Positions 61,201 through 64,000 of a stretch of 64,000 bases of DNA are shown in pieces. The notes beneath the pieces were generated by a model. It had not been told where the DNA came from and made no database searches. It worked only from the letters and a program-made list of their open reading frames with translations. The position numbers and the translations under genes are program-made. How positions within the stretch are numbered: position 1 is the first letter of the stretch; each line of letters starts with the position of its first letter. The DNA comes from Streptomyces sp. NBC_00461. GTDB lineage: Bacteria > Actinomycetota > Actinomycetes > Streptomycetales > Streptomycetaceae. Location of the stretch: the NCBI RefSeq assembly GCF_036013935.1, contig NZ_CP107902.1, positions 4,497,001 through 4,561,000 of the forward strand, given 5' to 3'.

Positions 61201-61519
61201 GGCTGCCGTCGGCCGCCAGCACCTGCCGGTACGCGCCGTTGCTGCTGTCCTGCAACGGCACCAGGTACAGGCCCGGCGCCTCGGCGGTGACGGTGTAGCA
61301 GGCACTCGCGCCGGGAACGACGGTCGCCCTGCCCACGGCGTCGCCCGGGTCGCCGAACGGAGCGACGGCGAGCGTCGCGCACTCGGTATCGGCGGCCTCG
61401 ACGGCAGCGGCGGAACCGGCCCCGGTCAGGCCAAGCAGCGAAGCGAGCAGCGGAACGGCAGCGAAGAAAGCGGCCGCCCGCCGGCGTCTCGTACGCGGAC
61501 AGGAATCGGCGTCCGACAT
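58277..61519 (-). CDS. large secreted protein with repeated Cys modules and Ig-like C-terminal repeats
   Basis: 1080 residues from ATG 61519 (GGGGGGA upstream). A signal peptide (RRRRAAAFFAAVPLLASLLG, then GAGSAAA) precedes about eight ~100-residue beta-rich modules, each with paired Cys residues (patterns such as CYTVTAEAPGLYLVPL, CADPAGTNWDQPDDSRTAV, CSLP/CALP-type ends). An IPT/TIG-like domain (~815-905: VTGVSPDTGVSGSKVRLTVT) follows, then two Ig-like repeats (YTYQWTADGNAISGATAS; YAYQWYANGKAISGATRS). No catalytic motif seen. Probably a cell-surface or extracellular binding protein. It is followed by no partner gene. Confidence 0.85.
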   Translation of the reverse strand: MSDADSCPRTRRRRAAAFFAAVPLLASLLGLTGAGSAAAVEAADTECATLAVAPFGDPGDAVGRATVVPGASACYTVTAEAPGLYLVPLQDSSNGAYRQVLAADGSQVDCNGDEYATNGMCALPSAGTYTVKVVNDGWTDAETAVAVVPLGGTKGCADPAGTNWDQPDDSRTAVSPVEVDCLPFEAKEGERIRLTHGSKVYGDSLAWITDATGARVCPHFPEDGEDSCVLPGGGPFRVISRVSYTEKGFPAQYGVKVRRLNDPRGCTAAPVRPYGAPAQQDLTTNPCYTFTVGRSGPYTVHYVSEDRSAGPVSVYDADGLTVCRSGDDPCRIAKAGTYTAVLDGSYPFQDSREGLVVFDRASDSGCAAVGTGLYKGELSAVGQYDCLSLSAPQGARIAALTPLISSGVDADVEVLDRDGTAQCDATALSNGDCALTGTAPYRALVHTEDSADDATGAYSVAFHRTDAANDCPVLPAGSFAADGAKATLATGDGVFSHCLSIPADAHTGAEVFQLLATSGGVPAKFSVLDSTGKKVCDRIATTDGWTVCALTPGKAHTVLVTGQDKAATYTLARRDVTATADAAGCTRTAAVKVGGPSVKGGYGAPGTLNCHQVTTDATTDVVHLDVRDALGTANIAVMGGDGKPECSFRNRSCAATGSTTHQVLVQTPATLKASPEYHLDALRVATADGPAPECTRVPSVAYGYGPITGTLDESHTAVCAVLPTAGFDRFDAAITDTTGAATTAVPVLYNSAWNNGCTLYMPTGYQCAAGGSSTGAAQSVFLLGLPEKASRTSYSAKLSCTSPLCGTDKVSVTGVSPDTGVSGSKVRLTVTGTALGPNDTVRLSLSGKTLTATTDSVSADNRTLTATVDLTGAATGTWNVSVIAHGVEYQHGTFTVTRPQLTNTAAPKVTGTAKVGAKVTAAAGSWSAAPSSYTYQWTADGNAISGATASTYTIAAAQLGKKLGVTVTAARSGWQSGTAASAGVAVAKGDAPKATKVPVISGTVKVGRTLKSTAGTWSPTATSYAYQWYANGKAISGATRSSLVLKPAQKGKKITVKVVAHRTGHQDGSAVSKASGAVAG

Positions 61520-61634
61520 GGAATCCCCCCGGGTCATAGGTCGTTGAGGCGATAGTGGCACACAGGTCCGACACAGCACTCAAGAGATTCCAGAGGCTGT
61601 GGACAACTGGCCGCTGCCGCCTCCGGCACCGCTC

Positions 61635-63041
61635 TCAGTGCCGCCCGGCCACCCGGTCGGCGATCCGCGCCAGCCGCGACGACTCCACGCTGTGGCTGCT
61701 GCGCTCCCGCTGGTCGGCCGCCCGATAGGTGAGGTACAGCCCCTGCACCCCGAGCCACCGCAAGGGCTCCGGCTCCCACTTGCGCACCTTGTGCCCGACC
61801 CACGGCAGATCGGTCAGCCCGGTCCGCCCGCCCTGTCCCGAGTCGAGCTGCACCAGATCCCGAAGTGTCCGCGCCGCGAGATTCGTCGTGGCCACGCCCG
61901 ACCCCACATACCCACCGGCCCAGCCCAGCCCGGTCGTCCGGTCCAGCGTCACCGTCGCGCACCAGTCCCGGGGCACCCCGAGCACCCCCGACCAGGCATG
62001 CCCGACCCGCACCCCGGCGAGCGAGGGGAAGAAGCGCACGAGGATCTCCCTGAGCGCCTCGATCGTCGCCTCCTGCGTCCGCCCGTCGTTGTCGGTCCTC
62101 GACCCGAAGCGGTACGGCACCCCGCGCCCACCGAGCGCGATCCGCCCGTCGGCCGTGCGCTGCGCGTACATGTACGCGTGCGCCATGTCCCCCAGCGTCT
62201 CCAGCCCGTCCCACCCCACCGACTCCCACTGCTCGTCGGTGAGCGGCTCGGTCGCGATCATCGAGGAGTTCATCGGCAGCCAGGTGCGCCGATGCCCCTT
62301 CAGACCGGCGGTGAATCCCTCCGTGCAGCGCAGCACATACGGCGCCCGGACCGTCCCGTACGGAGTCACCGCGTGCTTCGGCCGGATCTCCGTCACAGGC
62401 GTCGACTCGTGAATGACCACCCCGAGTGCCTCGACGACCCTCGCCAGCCCCTTCACCAGCTTCACCGGATGCAGCCGCGCCCCGTGCGGGGTCCACGTCG
62501 AACCGACCGCGCCCGCGACCCGGATCCGCTCGGCCGTCCCACCGGCGTCGTACAGCTCACGGTCCTTCTCGCCGTACGACAGCTCGTGCGCGTGAAAGTC
62601 CTTCAGCCGCGCCAACTGGGCCGGCGTGGTGGCGACTTCGAGCACCCCGCCCTTGTGCAGGTCGGCCTCGATGCCCTCTTCCCGCGCCACCCTCACGACC
62701 TCGTCGACGGTGTCGTTCATGGCCTTCTGCAGCCCTACGGCGGCCTCGTGCCCGTGCAGCCTCGCGTACCGGTCGCGACCCGCGATCCCGTTGTACAGCC
62801 AGCCGCCGTTGCGCCCCGAGGCCCCGTATCCGCAGAACTTCTGCTCCAGGACGGTGACGCGGAGGAAGGGGGCCGCCTTCTTCAGGTAGTACGCGGTCCA
62901 CAATCCCGTGTACCCGCCCCCGACGATCACGACGTCCGCGGACGCGTCACCGCCGAGCGGCTCCCGCACCGCGGGGGGGCCGTCGTCCGCGTACCAGAAG
63001 GAGATCCCGCCGTTCACGACACTGCTCGCCGAGCTGCTCAT
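61635..63041 (-). CDS. FAD-dependent oxidoreductase (DAO/PuuB-like)
   Basis: 468 residues. Dinucleotide motif ADVVIVGGGYTGLWTAYYLK (~35-54), then YGASGRNGGWLYNGIAGRDR, the family's flavin-contact block, and a C-terminal LGWAGGYVGSGVATTNLAAR. Members oxidise amines or amino acids such as gamma-glutamyl putrescine. Substrate unknown; no polyamine genes are adjacent. ATG 63041. It lies 10 bp after the stop of the rhomboid-like gene on the same strand. Confidence 0.9.
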   Translation of the reverse strand: MSSSASSVVNGGISFWYADDGPPAVREPLGGDASADVVIVGGGYTGLWTAYYLKKAAPFLRVTVLEQKFCGYGASGRNGGWLYNGIAGRDRYARLHGHEAAVGLQKAMNDTVDEVVRVAREEGIEADLHKGGVLEVATTPAQLARLKDFHAHELSYGEKDRELYDAGGTAERIRVAGAVGSTWTPHGARLHPVKLVKGLARVVEALGVVIHESTPVTEIRPKHAVTPYGTVRAPYVLRCTEGFTAGLKGHRRTWLPMNSSMIATEPLTDEQWESVGWDGLETLGDMAHAYMYAQRTADGRIALGGRGVPYRFGSRTDNDGRTQEATIEALREILVRFFPSLAGVRVGHAWSGVLGVPRDWCATVTLDRTTGLGWAGGYVGSGVATTNLAARTLRDLVQLDSGQGGRTGLTDLPWVGHKVRKWEPEPLRWLGVQGLYLTYRAADQRERSSHSVESSRLARIADRVAGRH

Positions 63042-63051
63042 GGCCGGAAAG

Positions 63052-63720
63052 CTAATCCCTCAGGGCGGCCACTGTCTCCTTCGGATTCCATGCTTTTCCA
63101 CGCCCTCTGACCAGCGGATAGCACGCCAGCCCGATCAGCACGGAGAGGAGGTGCCCGAAGTCGGTGAAGGTCGGCGATGACACGAACGGAACCCCGTACA
63201 CGGCCAGCACGCCCGCCAGATACAGATACCGCCAGGGCGCCGCGATCCGGTACGTCAGCACCGCCACCACTCCGGCGAGCGCGTAACTCACCCCGATGTC
63301 GAGGGAGTTGACCGCCGAGTGCGGCACCATCCCGTCCCGGACCGCCTTCAGCAGCGCCCCCTCACTGATCAGCGTCGCCAGCACGTGCGCGGCCACACAC
63401 ACCATCAGCCAGCGCAGCGTCCCCAGCCAGCGCTCGGCCTGCGCATGGAACACCGTGTAGAGGAAGACGTACGGGAACCAGTGGCCGCCGTCGATCCACA
63501 TCGCGCTCTGCACCAGCACCCGCGTCGGGTCGCTCGACAGCTCGTGGATGTTGGTGGACCGCTGCCGCAGGAACTCCTGCTCGAACTCCGGTGACATGTG
63601 GTGCAGCGCGACGGTGGTCACGAACAGGATGGCCAGCCAGACATACGTGCCGGGGGCGGAGCGGACGTAGGCCCACACCTTCTCTCCGAGCCCCCGGTCA
63701 ATTCGCATGAAGCGATTCAC
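63052..63720 (-). CDS. rhomboid-like integral membrane protein
   Basis: 222 residues from GTG 63720; ATG 63708 is the alternative. About six hydrophobic segments (TYVWLAILFVTTVALHH, LMVCVAAHVLATLISEGALL, YALAGVVAVLTYRI, LYLAGVLAVYGVPFV, LLSVLIGLACYPLV). A Ser in SLDIGVSYALAG and a His in FTDFGHLLSVL could form the rhomboid Ser-His dyad, but the usual GxSG is GVSY, so activity is uncertain. It is divergent from the kinase gene; the two start codons are 22 bp apart. Confidence 0.85.
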   Translation of the reverse strand: MNRFMRIDRGLGEKVWAYVRSAPGTYVWLAILFVTTVALHHMSPEFEQEFLRQRSTNIHELSSDPTRVLVQSAMWIDGGHWFPYVFLYTVFHAQAERWLGTLRWLMVCVAAHVLATLISEGALLKAVRDGMVPHSAVNSLDIGVSYALAGVVAVLTYRIAAPWRYLYLAGVLAVYGVPFVSSPTFTDFGHLLSVLIGLACYPLVRGRGKAWNPKETVAALRD

Positions 63721-63729
63721 GCACGCCAG

Positions 63730-63735
63730 TATCGT
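63730..63735. promoter_or_regulatory. shared -10 region of two divergent leaderless genes
   Basis: TATCGT on the plus strand ends 7 bases before GTG 63743. On the minus strand the overlapping GATACT ends 7 bases before GTG 63720. Both -35 regions would lie inside the opposite gene. Confidence 0.4.
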
Positions 63736-63742
63736 CGGTCGG

Positions 63743-64000
63743 GTGATCGACATCCCGAGCGAACTGGCTGCGGCACAGGCGGAGTACAACGGCGAGGCGG
63801 GTCGGGCCTTCATCGCGGCGCTGCCGGACCTGGCGGAGGAGTTCCTCCACCGCTGGGAGCTACGACTGGACGGGCGCCCCATGCACGGAGTCACCGCCCT
63901 CGTCCTGCCCGTCGTCCGCGCGGACGACACCCCGGCCGTGCTCAAGCTGCAGCTGCTGGACGAGGAGAGCGACGGTGAGCCCGTCGCCCTGCGCCTGTGG
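63743..64000 (+). CDS. aminoglycoside/streptomycin 6-kinase-like phosphotransferase, 3' truncated
   Basis: The first 86 residues, running off the window, start at GTG 63743. DIPSELAAAQAEYNGEAGRA, LPDLAEEFLHRWELRLDGRP and AVLKLQLLDEESDGEPVALR resemble the N-lobe of the APH(6)/hydroxyurea phosphotransferase family, with the Lys in VLKLQLLDEE as the ATP-binding candidate. The catalytic loop lies beyond the window, so the assignment rests on the N-terminus only. Confidence 0.75.
   Translation, partial: MIDIPSELAAAQAEYNGEAGRAFIAALPDLAEEFLHRWELRLDGRPMHGVTALVLPVVRADDTPAVLKLQLLDEESDGEPVALRLW

Noticed and set aside
58325..61555. 1076-codon plus-strand ORF opposite the secreted repeat protein
   Set aside because: Antisense shadow; the translation is Arg/Gly/His-rich without domains, while the minus strand has a signal peptide and Ig repeats.

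Overview
The window is high-GC actinobacterial chromosome and almost certainly Streptomyces. Codon third positions are nearly all G/C, GTG starts are frequent, many starts look leaderless, and the gene content (murQ with an RpiR regulator, groEL2-cspA, nagKA with DasR-type sites, cdgB, XRE/DUF397 pairs, TerD) is typical of the genus. No tRNA, rRNA, CRISPR array, insertion sequence or phage module was recognised. The gene at each end is cut by the window edge.

Layout. 1-7.4 kb: a truncated helicase-associated protein, a GalU-type sugar nucleotidyltransferase, an XPB-type DNA repair helicase, a HelR-like RNA polymerase-recycling ATPase and cutC. 7.5-15.4 kb: a mycothiol-dependent-isomerase-like gene split by a small palindromic insertion, an HD phosphohydrolase, a small Pepco-like protein, a two-domain acetyltransferase, and a 1557-residue caspase / GHKL-ATPase / winged-helix-repeat protein. 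The last is the most unusual gene here and looks like a conflict (immunity or cell-death) effector. 15.3-22.9 kb: small hypotheticals, rpiR-murQ, an integral-membrane M48 peptidase operon, a methyltransferase and a DUF3592 protein. 22.9-28 kb is an accessory block: XRE/DUF397 pair, ankyrin protein, HTH protein with a structured leader, Uma2 nuclease and a zinc-ribbon protein.

28-36.7 kb: carboxylesterase, Old Yellow Enzyme reductase, groEL with two CIRCE operators, cspA, a MoaD-like sulfur carrier, thrC behind a SAM-I riboswitch, and gpgS. 36.7-45 kb is sugar metabolism: otsA/otsB for trehalose, a sugar-binding lipoprotein divergent from nagK-nagA with two DasR-type sites between them, a PfkB kinase and a putative carbohydrate-binding membrane protein. 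45-50.7 kb: diguanylate cyclase cdgB with a BldD-type box, a flavin reductase, an acetyltransferase, an ECF sigma factor with a SnoaL-like tail, arfB and terD. 50.7-64 kb: an acetyltransferase, an M1 peptidase lipoprotein, a pentapeptide-repeat protein, an FAD desaturase-like enzyme, a SoxR-box-controlled oxidoreductase/MFS-exporter operon, a large secreted Cys-repeat protein, a DAO-type oxidoreductase, a rhomboid-like protein and the start of an antibiotic-kinase-like gene.

How it fits together. Regulatory sites link several genes to global Streptomyces circuits: DasR for N-acetylglucosamine (nagKA, its lipoprotein and possibly cutC), BldD/c-di-GMP (cdgB), SoxR (oxidoreductase and exporter), HrcA/CIRCE (groEL) and SAM (thrC). 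Small interspersed repeats have altered three genes: one broke a coding sequence, one supplied the N-terminus of NagA, and one supplied the stop codon of OtsB.
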